Assembly (NCBI GenBank): GCA_965153355.1
Contig: OZ231127.1
Coordinates: forward strand, 45,570,001-45,634,000
Length of the DNA stretch: 64,000 nucleotides
Source: Flaccisagitta enflata
Taxonomy: Eukaryota; Chaetognatha; Sagittoidea; Aphragmophora
Direction of reading: 5' to 3'
Shown: positions 44,375 through 54,702 of the stretch, one piece after another
Layout of the letters: each line of letters opens with the position of its first letter
Numbering within the stretch: the first letter of the stretch is position 1
The notes under the pieces: generated by a model
What the model was told of the DNA's origin: nothing
Databases searched by the model: none
The model's input: only the letters and a program-made list of their open reading frames with translations
Position numbers and translations under genes: made by a program

Positions 44375-44903
44375 AGTTAAGTTTCTGTTGGGACACTCAA
44401 TTTGTCGGACTAATTTAGGGGTGGCATGCCCTGAAAATCTCACTCTCCTACGCCCCTGGTCATGTGTGGTATCAATTAATAGGTTATCTCAAAAAAATTT
44501 ACGCCACCAAGGCGAATTTTGAATTTTGCTTCCGTTCAAGAGATATTCACTCCAAAAAGTGGATTTTTTGGCTTTTTAAGGGGGTGTCCCCCGCCAATGT
44601 TCGGGGTAGAATTTCTCAAGAACGTGATTGAAATTAGAAAATCGCCCCGGTGGCGTAAATTGTACTGTGACAAGCTACAGAATGATACCCCATATGACCC
44701 TGTTGAAGCTTTGTCCTAAGCTGTAGGTAGGGGTGCTAACCGTTTTTTTCAGTTTTTGCAATCTTCACGTTGTATTACGCGTGGAAGTGTAGACCAGGAA
44801 AGAGACCAATCAAGAGGCCAGTCAAAAGACCAATCAAGCGAGTTAAAATATGCATTTGCGCAACTACGAATTTAACCAACAAATTATGAATATACTTAAA
44901 AAT

Positions 44904-44967
<64 letters not shown>

Positions 44968-44988
44968 TCCTTCATTCTTTCTTTCTTC

Positions 44989-45035
<47 letters not shown>

Positions 45036-45050
45036 TCCTTCTTTCATTCT
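44904..45050. repeat. (CTTT)n microsatellite
   Basis: About 35 units with CTTC and CATT breaks. Confidence 0.97.
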
Positions 45051-45059
45051 TGTCGCTTG

Positions 45060-45500
45060 CAAAGCAACTGTAAGTAGGGTACTAATACGAAAACAGCTAA
45101 AATGTTTGAAAATGGCCTCCAGCACATGGATTGCCTCGTATTTACATGGGTCACACAAATTACAATCGCCTGGAGTAGTGTAAGTGAGCGGTATCCGCCA
45201 CTAAGTTTCTGGCACTTTTTTTTTCTCCAGGAAAATGGAGCAATACCGTGTCTTGCAATGAGTCGAGATGAGCAGTTACACGCTAAAAACCTACCAGACA
45301 ATTAATATAGATACCGGTGATGATGCTGGCACCACCTAGGCTTTCCATTAGTGATAAGATTTGGGTGTTGGTAGAATTTTAGGCAAGATTTATGGGTCAT
45401 CTTTCTCTTGGAAATTCACATCGGTTCATAAGTTAATATATAGTTAATATATAGTCTGGGTTTAAGTAGTTTCGTTGTCCAACTTTCATATATTAATCAA
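45060..45500. other. unique stretch
   Basis: No family or credible exon seen. Confidence 0.4.
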
Positions 45501-45535
45501 TCACATTTTCCATTTGATTTCAAATTGTACAACCA

Positions 45536-45608
45536 ACACACACACGCACGCACACACACGCACACACACACACCCACACACACACACACACGCACACACC
45601 CACACACA

Positions 45609-45694
<86 letters not shown>
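45536..45694. repeat. (CA)n microsatellite with CG and CC variants
   Basis: About 78 CA units with scattered CGCA and CCCA. Confidence 0.97.
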
Positions 45695-45696
<2 letters not shown>

Positions 45697-45727
45697 CGAG
45701 GACCCGCACTAACTGAATTTGAACATA

Positions 45728-45872
45728 ACCAGGCCGGATATAAGGCTACCCCAGTTGTAGACCGGTGGGCAGGGGCCGCATTTAGGTCATTTAAGCATTT
45801 AGGGAGAAACAGTGAGACCTAAGACCACAAATACAAAGACAGATAGAATGTGACGGAACAACCAAGCGTAGC
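45728..45872 (+). mobile_element. type A element, 3' end lost
   Basis: AACCAGGCCGGATATAAGGC, TACCCCAGTTGTAGACCGG, TGGGCAGGGGCCGCATTTAG; later parts are diverged and no hairpin is present. Confidence 0.65.
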
Positions 45873-45892
45873 AGCCAACTAACATGGCCGGT

Positions 45893-46612
45893 AACAAGGG
45901 CCAAGACGGTGCCTGGCGTTATCGATTCTTAGACCTATCCCTAGCTCTATCCGACCTACCCCAAGCTGTATTGACCTAACACTAGAGGAATATGATAATG
46001 AATGAAATGACGAATGACATGAATGATGAACGAGACGAGTTTGTATGAGATATTAAACATTTTCTGCGATTTTCCACTCGAAGCGACCGAAAGACCGATG
46101 GACTGGCTCTATGAAGCCTAACCATTGTAGGATATGATAATGAAGGAAATAACAAGTAGCACGAATGATGATTGAAATGATTTTTAATGAGATTTTAAAC
46201 ATTTTTTGCGATTTTTCGCTCTAAAGCAACAAACCTACCGACAGACCGACAAATTGGCTCTATGAAACCTAACCTTAGCTGAATATGATGATGAAGGAAA
46301 TGACGAGTAACATGAATTACGATTTGAATGATTTTTAAGGATATCTTAAACATTTTCTGCGATTTTTCACTCTAGAGCAACGATTTGACGGCCAGAGCGA
46401 CGGACTGGCTCTATAAAACCTAACCATAGCTGAATATGATAAGGAAGGAAATGACGACTAGTATAGCATGAATGATGCTTCATATGAGTTTTAAGGAGAT
46501 TTTAAACATTTTCTGCAATTTTTCACTCCAGGTGACCAACCCACCAACCGACCGACCGACTGACCAACCGACCAAGCCTCATATAGAGGTGCTATTGCGC
46601 ACCTTAAAAAAG
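45893..46612 (+). mobile_element. type D element with internal 146-bp satellite
   Basis: 5' end AACAAGGGCCAAGACGGTGC; four diverged units each with GAATATGATAATGAAGGAAA, TTTTAAACATTTTCTGCGAT and TGGCTCTATGAAACCTAACC; 3' hairpin AGGTGCTATTGCGCACCT (46587-46604) then TAAAAAAG. Confidence 0.78.
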
Positions 46613-46651
46613 CTTAAAAACAACAGTCCTCGACTGTAATCTATTTGGTGT

Positions 46652-46808
46652 CTGACCCGGCTACTCAGTCTGACCCGGCTACTCAATCTGACCCGGCTAC
46701 TCAGTCTGACCCGGCTACTCAGTCTGACCCGGCTACTCAGTCTGACCCGGCTACTCAGTCTGACCCGGCTACTCAGTCTGACCCGGCTACTCAGTCTGAC
46801 CCGGCTAC
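46652..46808. repeat. 18-bp minisatellite (CTGACCCGGCTACTCAGT), nine copies
   Basis: Eight full units plus CTGACCCGGCTAC. Only one unit differs (CTCAA for CTCAG), so it is nearly homogeneous. Confidence 0.98.
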
Positions 46809-47001
46809 CAATTGCATACCTTAAAGTAAAAAAAAAATTAAAAAAAAAAAAAAATTTCTTAAAAAAAAAATAAAATTCAAAAAAATTTTTCTTTTCAAAA
46901 ATAAAAATTTTTGAAAAAAATTTTTTTAAAAAAAAATTTAAAAAAAAAATTTAAAAGAAAAAAATTCAAAAAAAAATTTTTTTTTCAAAAAAAAAATTCT
47001 T

Positions 47002-47365
47002 AAGTCCAAGAAATAATGTTACTAGATATATCATAAATACCCTTATATTTTCTTAACCAATACTCAGAATTTACTGAAATCTTGCAGGGGAGCTTTAATT
47101 GATGCAATGAACTTTCATAACAAGTTTGAACAACATTGGTGAACCTTTACTACCATTCCCCTATGTAAATTGCACAAGTCTAGGAATTAATATTACTAGC
47201 AAAATACCCTTATATCTTCTAAACCAATACTCAGAATTATCTGAAATCTTGCAGGGGAGCTTTAATTGATGCAATAAACCTTCACAACAAGTTTGAACAA
47301 CATTGGTGAACCTTTGCTACCCTTCCCCTATGTAAATTGCACAAGTCCAGGAATTAATATTACTA
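47002..47365. repeat. 171-bp tandem duplication
   Basis: GAACAACATTGGTGAACCTT and TGCAGGGGAGCTTTAATTGA appear twice about 171 bp apart; a third unit begins CAAGTCCAGGAATTAATATT at 47344. Confidence 0.93.
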
Positions 47366-47944
47366 CAAAAATAATAGGCAAAGGGTATTGAATATTTATG
47401 AATGTTGTTGAAAGTTGGTACACAGGATAGTAATGCTGTAAAAATAAGACTGACCAAGTTTCATCAACATCTGAGTACTGGTTCCCAAGTTTTTAAGGGT
47501 TGACACAACAAACAACAGACGGCTTACTACACGATCAGTGCTATATTATAGTCCTCGACGTAAACTGATCATCGAGGACAAAAAAAGAAGCCGTTGTCCT
47601 CATAAGAATCGATCCATTTATTCATCTTTAGTAACCAAACGTAAAATTGAGGAGATAACTTCATTTACGCATAATTGTGAGGAGCGTGCCTGCCTTGCAC
47701 GCTTAACAGAATCTCAGAATAAAGCAATTAAGGCCTGTTTATCAATATTCATGTTTTCATTCGCGTGTGTGAACATCTTTCTGCACACCTGCTAGAACTT
47801 TTTCCTCTCAATGATTGTGGGCGACAATCTTTGTAAGCACAGCTACCTCGCGGGCTACGTCAGTTGGACCTAGCTTGCTCCACCAGACTATAAGTTGAAA
47901 ATTTGAAAGTTCCTGACATGTATAAACTAATTTCAATTTAAAGC

Positions 47945-47989
47945 AAAACAAGGTCAAGCAGGCCAACAATACGTCCTCTTTGAATGAAT
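47945..47989. repeat. 45-bp direct repeat (left copy) flanking a type A element
   Basis: AAAACAAGGTCAAGCAGGCC, then AACAATACGTCCTCTTTGAA. The right copy is at 48206-48250. It is the 5' end of a type C2 element. Confidence 0.9.
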
Positions 47990-48202
47990 TTTTAGTCGCG
48001 TGCTACGCGACTCTACAACCTTCTTTGTCGGTCCGTCCGTTGGTCCGTCGGTCCATTGGTCCGTCGGTCCGTCGGTCCGTCGGTCCGTCGGTCCGTCCGT
48101 TGGTCCGTCTGTCCATCACACTTTATTTTTTTGGGTTTTTGGGATTTTTGGCTTCACTGCTCCTGCCCAAATGATCTGGTGACCTAAATTACGGCCTTTT
48201 AA
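47989..48202 (-). mobile_element. type A element between 45-bp direct repeats
   Basis: TTTTTAGTCGCGTGCTACGC with hairpin AGTCGCG...CGCGACT, a long (CCGT/TCGG)n tract and CTGCTCCTGCCCAAATGATC; the distal 50 bp are missing. Confidence 0.78.
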
Positions 48203-48205
48203 AAC

Positions 48206-48492
48206 AAAACAAGGTCAAGCAGGCCAACGTTACGTCCTCTTTGAATGAATATTTTTTTAGGAATGCATTTTTTTTATGAATGAATGTCATTTATGAATGA
48301 ATAAAGGATTTAATGAATGAATCACTAAATGTATGATACTTTTACTGGGTAGAACCAAGTTATTGTCGAAAAAATGCATGATTTTGATGTTTTTATTGAA
48401 TGCGTTACCAACCAACCAACCAACCAACCAACCAACCAAACAACCAAACAACCAACACAGCCTATACTAGTGATACGAGGACGCATCTAAGC
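48206..48492 (+). mobile_element. type C2 element
   Basis: AAAACAAGGTCAAGCAGGCC, AACGTTACGTCCTCTTTGAA, GAATGAATGTCATTTATG interior, (CCAA)n, and 3' hairpin GATACGAGGACGCATC then TAAG. Confidence 0.65.
48408..48455. repeat. (CCAA)n tetranucleotide repeat
   Basis: ACCAACCAACCAA, about 11 units. Confidence 0.95.
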
Positions 48493-48646
48493 AAGGCCGT
48501 ATACACCGCAGCATTAGTCGCTGACGGTTGGGCAGGAGCGGAAAACCTCGAAAAAGAGCTTTGTGACTGATGGACCGACCGACGGACCGACCGACGGACC
48601 AACGGAAAAGTGGCCTATAGAGTTGTGTGTCCGCGACTAAAAAGAT
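48493..48646 (+). mobile_element. type A element
   Basis: CAAGGCCGTATACACCGCAG, AGTCGCTGACGGTTGGGCAG, (GACCGACGGACC)n, TAGAGTTGTGTGTCCGCGAC then TAAAAAG. It starts at the tip of the C2 element. Confidence 0.7.
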
Positions 48647-48649
48647 ATT

Positions 48650-49050
48650 TCCATAGGTACGCAACGTGTAGCTCGTTTGCGTCTTTTCTACGTGTCAGTT
48701 TCATGTCTTTTCTCTCGCCTTCCTTCGCCACATAGAAAAAAATTTCCGAAAACAGATTTGAATTCCCCGTTAGCTAATCTACAAGGTGGTATGGCGTGTT
48801 TTAGCGAGTTGGCCTCAATCTAACCTCAGGAGGTGATCTTCGAAGCCCTTCTCCATTCTCTTTCAATTTCTTTAAAATTTCATCGAAAAAAAATCACAGG
48901 ATCAGGCAATAATGCGTTTCCAAGTAATTCTGAATAAATACTGATCAAATACTTGTCGTATTTATTCGTATTTAACATAGCAAGGGTGATTAATAAATTA
49001 CGACATCTTTTTTTTCACTCCATTTCTTCCTAGTTTCCCGCTGCTTAGTT
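48650..49050. other. unique AT-rich stretch
   Basis: Nothing recognised. Confidence 0.4.
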
Positions 49051-49215
49051 CCCTACTGTAAGAGGGCGTTTTCGTAGAAGGGTTTGTCTGTACATGTGAT
49101 ATCAAACATTTTATGATCCGTACTGCTCCTGTCCAGTCTCTACACGGCCAACCTATCCCCATTACTGCCCCTGCCCACCTGCGAGTGACTACTTTTAAGT
49201 CCGGTATGAGGCGTA
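49050..49215 (-). mobile_element. type A relative (J subtype), degraded
   Basis: TAAGAGGGCGTTTTCGTAGA, CTCCTGTCCAGTCTCTACAC, TACTGCCCCTGCCCACCTGC, GAGTGACTACTTTTAAGTCC. Confidence 0.45.
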
Positions 49216-49392
49216 GTCTTTCTTTTTTACCTCATTTGTTCAATTTCTCATCTCCTTTTTTCCTTTTTCTTTTGTGAGAAAGTAAGCAAACTAAGTAAAC
49301 AAGCATCGATCTTAGTATTGATTTTAGTTCTTGGTTTAATCATTTATTAACACTCATCATTAAGGGTTTCATTTTTATTCGAAACCTTATTT

Positions 49393-49636
49393 AACAAGGC
49401 CGGATACACGGCTACCCCAGTCGCGTGCGGGTGGGCAGGGGCCGTAATTCAGGTCACTTGATCAGGAGCAGTGAAGCAAAAAACCGCAAAAAAACCAAAA
49501 AAAATAGTGTGATGGACGGACGGACGGATGGACGGACAGACGGACGGATGGACCGACGGACGGACGGACGGGCGGACGGACCGACGGACGGACCGACAAG
49601 GCGGGTTGTAGAGTCGCGTAGCACGCGACTAAAAAG
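49393..49636 (+). mobile_element. type A element, complete
   Basis: AACAAGGCCGGATACACGGC, CAGTCGCGTGCGGGTGGGCA, an unusually long (GACGGACGGATG)n tract, GCGGGTTGTAGAG, hairpin AGTCGCGTAGCACGCGACT, AAAAAG. Confidence 0.85.
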
Positions 49637-49639
49637 TAA

Positions 49640-51260
49640 GCTTTCAGGTTTTACATTTTGCTTATTTTGATGAGCGGGAAATTGATGAGACCCAACTGAG
49701 CGCGGAATAACAAATTTGCATGGAAAATGAAAAAATGGAAAAAACAAAAACATCAGACATTACTAAAATACATTTTTTAAGGTCTGATGTTTTCAGAAAT
49801 GCAAAATCTTCATCCGCGTTGGAGATTTGTTATTCCGCGGTTTGAAAATGTTTTTTTCGAAAATGGCAAATGAGCATGTTGGAATTCGAAAAAATTACAA
49901 AATCGATGCTTAACTTTGACCAAATGTTATGAAATTTGGTGTGCATGTAGGTGGATGTTCCCCCCAACTACAGTAAAAATTTCATCCTTTAACTCCGATA
50001 GGAAGTGCCATAAAAAAAAATAATAAGATTTTACTGTCATTTTTCTAAGTTTTCATTGTAACCTGACATATTTTACAACATTTTAGTAAAGGACAAGATA
50101 AAATGGAAATAAACATCGCAAAAATTTTTTATATTAGTACCAAATAGGTATAAGCAGACCTGTAAAAAAGAAATGACCATAGGACTCCAACTGTGTCGGT
50201 GATATTATCAAGAAATTGGTGCATGAAAATGAGCGTCTGCTGATTTCGTTTTTTGTTCATCAATTTTTTCCCTTTTCTTAACATATTCGCTGTCTAAAAC
50301 CCTTAAAAAGTGGATGACATTAAATAAAGTATTATTAGTGCGTGTGATACACATGACAAAGCAGTTTTGAGACAAAATCGGATGATTTGATGCAGACAAA
50401 TATGCTGAAAATGTGCTGAAATTAGAGTGTTATAAATCGTTTCATGCTGTCGTATCCGGCCTTGTTTCTTTGTCAAGTCTTTTGTCTTCTTTTTCTTCTC
50501 ACTCTCATTTCTGTCAACACAAACTAGCAAAGATTTCCTCAATTACAAACTGCTGGGCTGCCATGCTAAGAGGCAAGTTCAGGTAAATCAGTCAGTAAGA
50601 TTTCATACATGAGTACCCCAGTCACCCGAAAGTTTGAACTGAAGCATGGATGTAGGAGACGCCACGTCCACCACATCCATGGACGTGGTAAAAGTCGGTT
50701 TTAAAAATCCAGTCAGTCTAGAATTATGAGTGAATCTATATTGAAAAATAAGAAATTCTTTGAAAAACAACTTAAATAGCAAAAAATTCAGTTGAGTTTG
50801 TTGGAAATACAACAAAAGAGCCAATATATAAAAGATTTTCTTTCATAAATGATGAAATAAGTATAAGAAATTAATTTTTTTCAGCTTTCACATTTTATAT
50901 AAGTAACAGTGCATCGAAAACAAAATTTAATGAGTCAACACATTTGTTCGGCAATTTTTAACATCATACAAAGATGATTTTTTCAAACTGAAAATAGGTT
51001 TATCTATTTCAATGATATTTTTTTATGAAAGATAACTGATATCTCACTAAAATGTAAGAAAAATGAAGATAAACTGTGGATTTATGAAAAAAATTTGATT
51101 TTGCAATCGGAATTGTCTTAGGTGAAATTCTTAGCTGGCTTCTAATTTGATAAATTTGCATTTCCAAAAACATAGCCTCGTTCTAGAAATATAAAATAAT
51201 AAGGCTATGTTCTTAAAAATGCAAAAATATTCATCGGTAGACAGTCTTAGAATTTCACCT
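49640..51260. other. unique AT-rich stretch
   Basis: 1.6 kb without recognised genes. Short frames lack domains. TTCATGCTGTCGTATCCGGC CTTGTTTC at 50440 is a lone A-type 5' tip in reverse. Confidence 0.4.
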
Positions 51261-51265
51261 GACTG

Positions 51266-51755
51266 CTTTTTAGTCGCGTGAACGCGACTCTAGAAGCCGC
51301 TATGTCGGTCGGTCTGTTGGTCTGTCGGTCGGTCGGTAACTTTTTTGAAATATAGGCTTTATAGTCGTTTTAAAGGTAATTAAAGGTAATTTTAGGTAAT
51401 TTTTGGTAATTATATGTAATTTTAGGTAATTTTAGGTAATTATAGGTAAATATAGGTATTTTAGTAATCTATATCATATAAGTCAGAAAGGTTGTCTTGG
51501 ACTATAAATTGAGGTAATTGTAGGAAATATAGGAAATAATGGGTAATTATAGGTGATTATAGATAATCTATGGGAATTTAATGTAATTATAGGTGTTTAC
51601 AGGTAGTTGTAGGTAAATGTGGGTAATTATAGGAAAATATAGGTACTTAGTTATCTTCATTATTTTTATTACCTTTATTACCATAGTTACCTTCATTACC
51701 TTTATTACCTTTATCACCCTTATTACCACGCGACTAAGGTTTGTTGACCTTGTTA
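51266..51755 (-). mobile_element. type A element with (TAGGTAATTT)n interior (H subtype)
   Basis: CTTTTTAGTCGCGTGAACGC with hairpin AGTCGCGTGAACGCGACT, TATGTCGGTCGGTCTG, about 300 bp of TAGGTAATTT units, then ACCACGCGACTAAGGTTTGT TGACCTTGTT. Confidence 0.8.
51370..51660. repeat. about 10-bp AT-rich minisatellite (TAGGTAATTT)
   Basis: Roughly 25 degenerate units; turns into its own complement (TTACCTTCATTACC) at 51660-51730. Confidence 0.88.
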
Positions 51756-51759
51756 AATT

Positions 51760-52310
51760 CTTGCAACTGTATTTTCAAGGAATTCTTTCAAATGAGTGAT
51801 TGTTTCTGTCTCACATCAATTCAATATCAAGTTTCTTGGTTTATTTTTATTTTTAAGCATTGCATAAGAGAATAATAAAACTAAAAAAACAAAGTATACT
51901 TTGATTTATTACAATCTAAAAGTAAAGCAAGTTATGGATATGTATGGTTGTCTAATTTTGCTTTCGTTTGCACTGTGCCATAAGTCGGTCTTGATTTTCA
52001 CTCGATCTTGAAATGCTAGGTGGACGTGGCAAATTTGGGAGCTCCCCTACATCCATGAACTGACAAAAAAACCTGCGGGCCATCACAGTAAAATCAAAAT
52101 AAAAAAAATCAATGTTCCTTGGCCTAATAGATGTATGCCATCCATGGCTTTAGCCTTTACTTCAAGTTTTGCATTTGCAGATGTATAGAGTTTCAGGTGT
52201 CATAAACCTTCAAAATCGCATTCGAAGAAAAATGGCATTACGGCTGTTGACCAACCTACCAACGAGCTAGTCTACGATCACGTTATAGGATTTCGGGGAC
52301 GAATTTGAAT
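51760..52310. other. unique stretch
   Basis: Nothing recognised. Confidence 0.4.
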
Positions 52311-52313
52311 TAG

Positions 52314-52507
52314 AACAAGGCCGGATACACAGCTACCGCGGTCGCGTGTGGGTGGGCAGGGGCCATATTTGAGGTCACCAGATCATTTGGGCAGGAGCAG
52401 TGAGGTCAAAGAAATAAAATCATAAAAAAAATAAGGTGAGACCGACCGACCGACCGACCGACCGACGGACAAAGTGGATTGTAGAGTCGCATGCACGCGA
52501 CTAAAAC
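52314..52507 (+). mobile_element. type A element, complete
   Basis: AACAAGGCCGGATACACAGC, GGTCGCGTGTGGGTGGGCAG, ATCATTTGGGCAGGAGCAGT, (GACC)n, hairpin AGTCGCATGCACGCGACT, AAAA. Confidence 0.83.
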
Positions 52508-52944
52508 TTATATTGTTATTCCTTTGTTAATTTGAATTAGACAACGTAACAAAACACTAACGCTTTTCTTCAGAGAAGTTGGCCGAAACGCGCTCTAATG
52601 ATAGATAAATTTATGCCTTGAAACAAAAGAGCATCAATCCCGTTTTTAAAAGCTATTGCATGACTTACCCGAGCTTGAGCGTGGTTTCGGTTGGATGACT
52701 CCGTCTACCCGACCTGACCTTTAAAGCTAACCTTGAACAAGGCCAAATAGTCCACAAAGACTACTAAGGATCGTCAGAGTAAGGAAGAGTTACAAATATA
52801 ACAAAATCAGTTGGCACAAACTCACTCATACAGCACAGTTCAGTATTGAAATTTAACAGCATCTTATCATCGATGATGTTAAAAACTATGCAATGTAAGT
52901 TACGGTCCTGTAGATCACGTCAAGTTGACAAGTAGACCTCAACT

Positions 52945-53098
52945 ACACTATTTTATAGGAACATCATTTTTTGGCCAAAACCTTCAAAAGAGATAAAGAT
53001 AGCTGATAATAAAGTAACTGCGATGTTCTTAATTTGGGAGCGATATCAAACCTTGATGTTCTTATAAACTAGGTTCTTAAAAGAAAAAAAAAGTGTAC
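52945..53098. mobile_element. I-family MITE
   Basis: ACTATTTTATAGGAACATC near the left; TTGATGTTCTTATAAACTAG GTTCTTAAAAG and AAAAAAGTGTA at the right end. Confidence 0.45.
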
Positions 53099-53553
53099 TA
53101 AACTAAGTGGCTTATAAACGGTGGGAATTTCAGCCTGAGGATTCCTAAGTTAAAACTGTTACAGAAGAAATTAGATGGTATACATGAAGGAGGACCAACT
53201 GGCCACCGAAGAAAAGACATTGAAACGCGAGCCTAGAACGAGAGGAGTTTGTGCCAAGCGTGTGCCGTTTTTTTTTTTTTCAAACAGCTGCGCTGCATGA
53301 CCATGAATTCGTTGGTCGATAGCCTCAGGTTAAGAACGCTTTCATGAAAGGATTGAAATAAAAGAAAGAGGGGGAAATGAACCAGCGAAGTCCCTTCAAT
53401 CAGCTTGGATTTAGTCTTAAAAGTCTTTTCATCGCTTGGTTATTCTTTTTTAACGTCAGATTTCGTCATAATTCTATGGTATCCGTCCATAATCTTCATT
53501 CTTCAATATTACGCAGCCTTATAGCACAACCGTCCGTAACTCAATCCGACTCT

Positions 53554-54258
53554 AACAAGGCCGGATACACGGCTATCCTAGTCACGTGCGGGTGGGCAGG
53601 AGCAGAGCTGGAGAAGGTAACTAGGGCATCTGGGCAGGAGCCGTATGCGCAAAAAGCTAAAAAACGCCGAAAAAGTAAATAGTCATCCAAGGATCGCACA
53701 TGGGAGATGTGCTGCGAAGTTTTAAGTGGACATTCGGAAAAGAATGGAAGAAAGAGAGACTTTTTTTATTTCTTATTTTTAAAGAAAACTTCTGTTTGAG
53801 GTACAAATTCGTATCAATTTTTTTCGCTGAATTACTTGTAATAACATATATAACAACTAGAAAAAGCCAGATTTTAGTCAAAAAGATGTTGAATTTTGAC
53901 CCCCAATGAATGACAAGCGTTTTACAAGCTTGCTTGCTGTCCTAAACAAATTCGCATGTTTTTATTTTTTGTCAATCTACCATGTTATTCAATTGAAAAT
54001 TGACATTTTTTGAATTTTTGGTAGATTTTCAATGTTATTCAACGGGAAGTTTGCATTTTGTCAATTCTTCATGTAATTCAATGAGAAGCTTCAGGGGGGA
54101 TCTGCGGACGTATCGACGGATGGATGAAGGGATATGTAATTTTTACCCCTGTGTCCTACAGGACATCGGTCCTTTGGGCCCGCTGCCCAAAAAGGGGACC
54201 AACCGATCGACGGACCGACATAGAGGGGTGTAGAGTCGCGTAACACGCGACTAAAAAA
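53554..54258 (+). mobile_element. type A element split by a type F element
   Basis: AACAAGGCCGGATACACGGC, AGTCACGTGCGGGTGGGCAG, ATCTGGGCAGGAGCCG, AAAAAGTAAA, [insert], then ACCAACCGATCGACGG, GAGGGGTGTAGAG, hairpin AGTCGCGTAACACGCGACT, AAAAAAAAA. Confidence 0.8.
53682..54197 (+). mobile_element. type F element nested in type A
   Basis: AGTCATCCAAGGATCGCACA at the left; GGACGTATCGACGGATGGAT, TTTTTACCCCTGTGTCCTAC, AGGACATCGGTCCTTTGGGC, CCGCTGCCCAAAAAG at the right. The interior lacks the minisatellite. Confidence 0.75.
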
Positions 54259-54284
54259 AAACGATTTTATTGAGTTTTTAGTAG

Positions 54285-54440
54285 CTTGCTAAGCGAGGTG
54301 TGTCCTTTGGTCTGAAGGATAGATCTTCGGTAACGTGAAATCTTGGCAAAAGAAAATCGGCTTAAATGGTGGCTCCTGAGCATTACTGCCCCTGCCCACC
54401 CGCGAGCGACAACTTTATGTATCCGGCCTTATTCTCTTTC
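54285..54440 (-). mobile_element. type A relative (J subtype)
   Basis: TTTTTAGTAGCTTGCTAAGC, GAGGTGTGTCCTTTGGTCTG, CGGTAACGTGAAATCTTGGC, CATTACTGCCCCTGCCCACC, CGCGAGCGACAAC, ATCCGGCCTTATT. Confidence 0.65.
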
Positions 54441-54574
54441 AACTTTGTCTTTTAGAGTCCGTTCTTAGCTCCATGAACAATCCAAAAGTATTAACGTATT
54501 CTACTCACTTACTTTTTGAAAATCTCTCAAATACAAAAGCTAATGGTAAAACTTCAATTACTTCAAATAATTGT

Positions 54575-54702
54575 AACTAATGTCCGTCGGAAACGCAGCG
54601 CGGCGGAGTGTCACTGCGAGGATTCAATTACTTCAAATATTTGTAAGCTTAAAATCCTCGCAGTGACACTCCGCCGCGCTGCGTTTCCGACGGACATTAG
54701 TT
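54575..54702. repeat. perfect 50-bp inverted repeat with 28-nt loop
   Basis: Arms 54575-54624 and 54653-54702 are exactly complementary and GC-rich (contain AACGCAGCGCGGCGGAGTGT) within AT-rich flanks. The loop CAATTACTTCAAATATTTGT repeats the sequence just left of arm one (54555-54574). Confidence 0.97.

Larger units (their letters stand above)
43522..44458. mobile_element. hAT-like transposon, non-autonomous, with 8-bp target duplication
   Basis: 937 bp. Ends CAGGGGCGTAGGA and TCCTACGCCCCTG are perfect inverted repeats up to one base; GTCATGTG flanks both sides (43514-43521, 44459-44466). Sub-terminal GGCATGCC palindromes and GTTGTCGGGACAC motifs lie near both ends. No open frame of note. 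Confidence 0.9.
46619..47587 (+). mobile_element. type G hairpin-capped element
   Basis: Begins AACAACAGTCCTCGACTG seven bases after the D element. It contains an 18-bp minisatellite, A/T homopolymer sequence and a 171-bp tandem duplication, and ends in hairpin GTCCTCGA (47551) / TCGAGGAC (47572) with a 13-nt loop, then AAAAAAAG. Confidence 0.7.

Noticed and set aside
46652-46808. CRISPR-like regular array
   Set aside because: Units are contiguous 18-mers without spacers, so it is a minisatellite.
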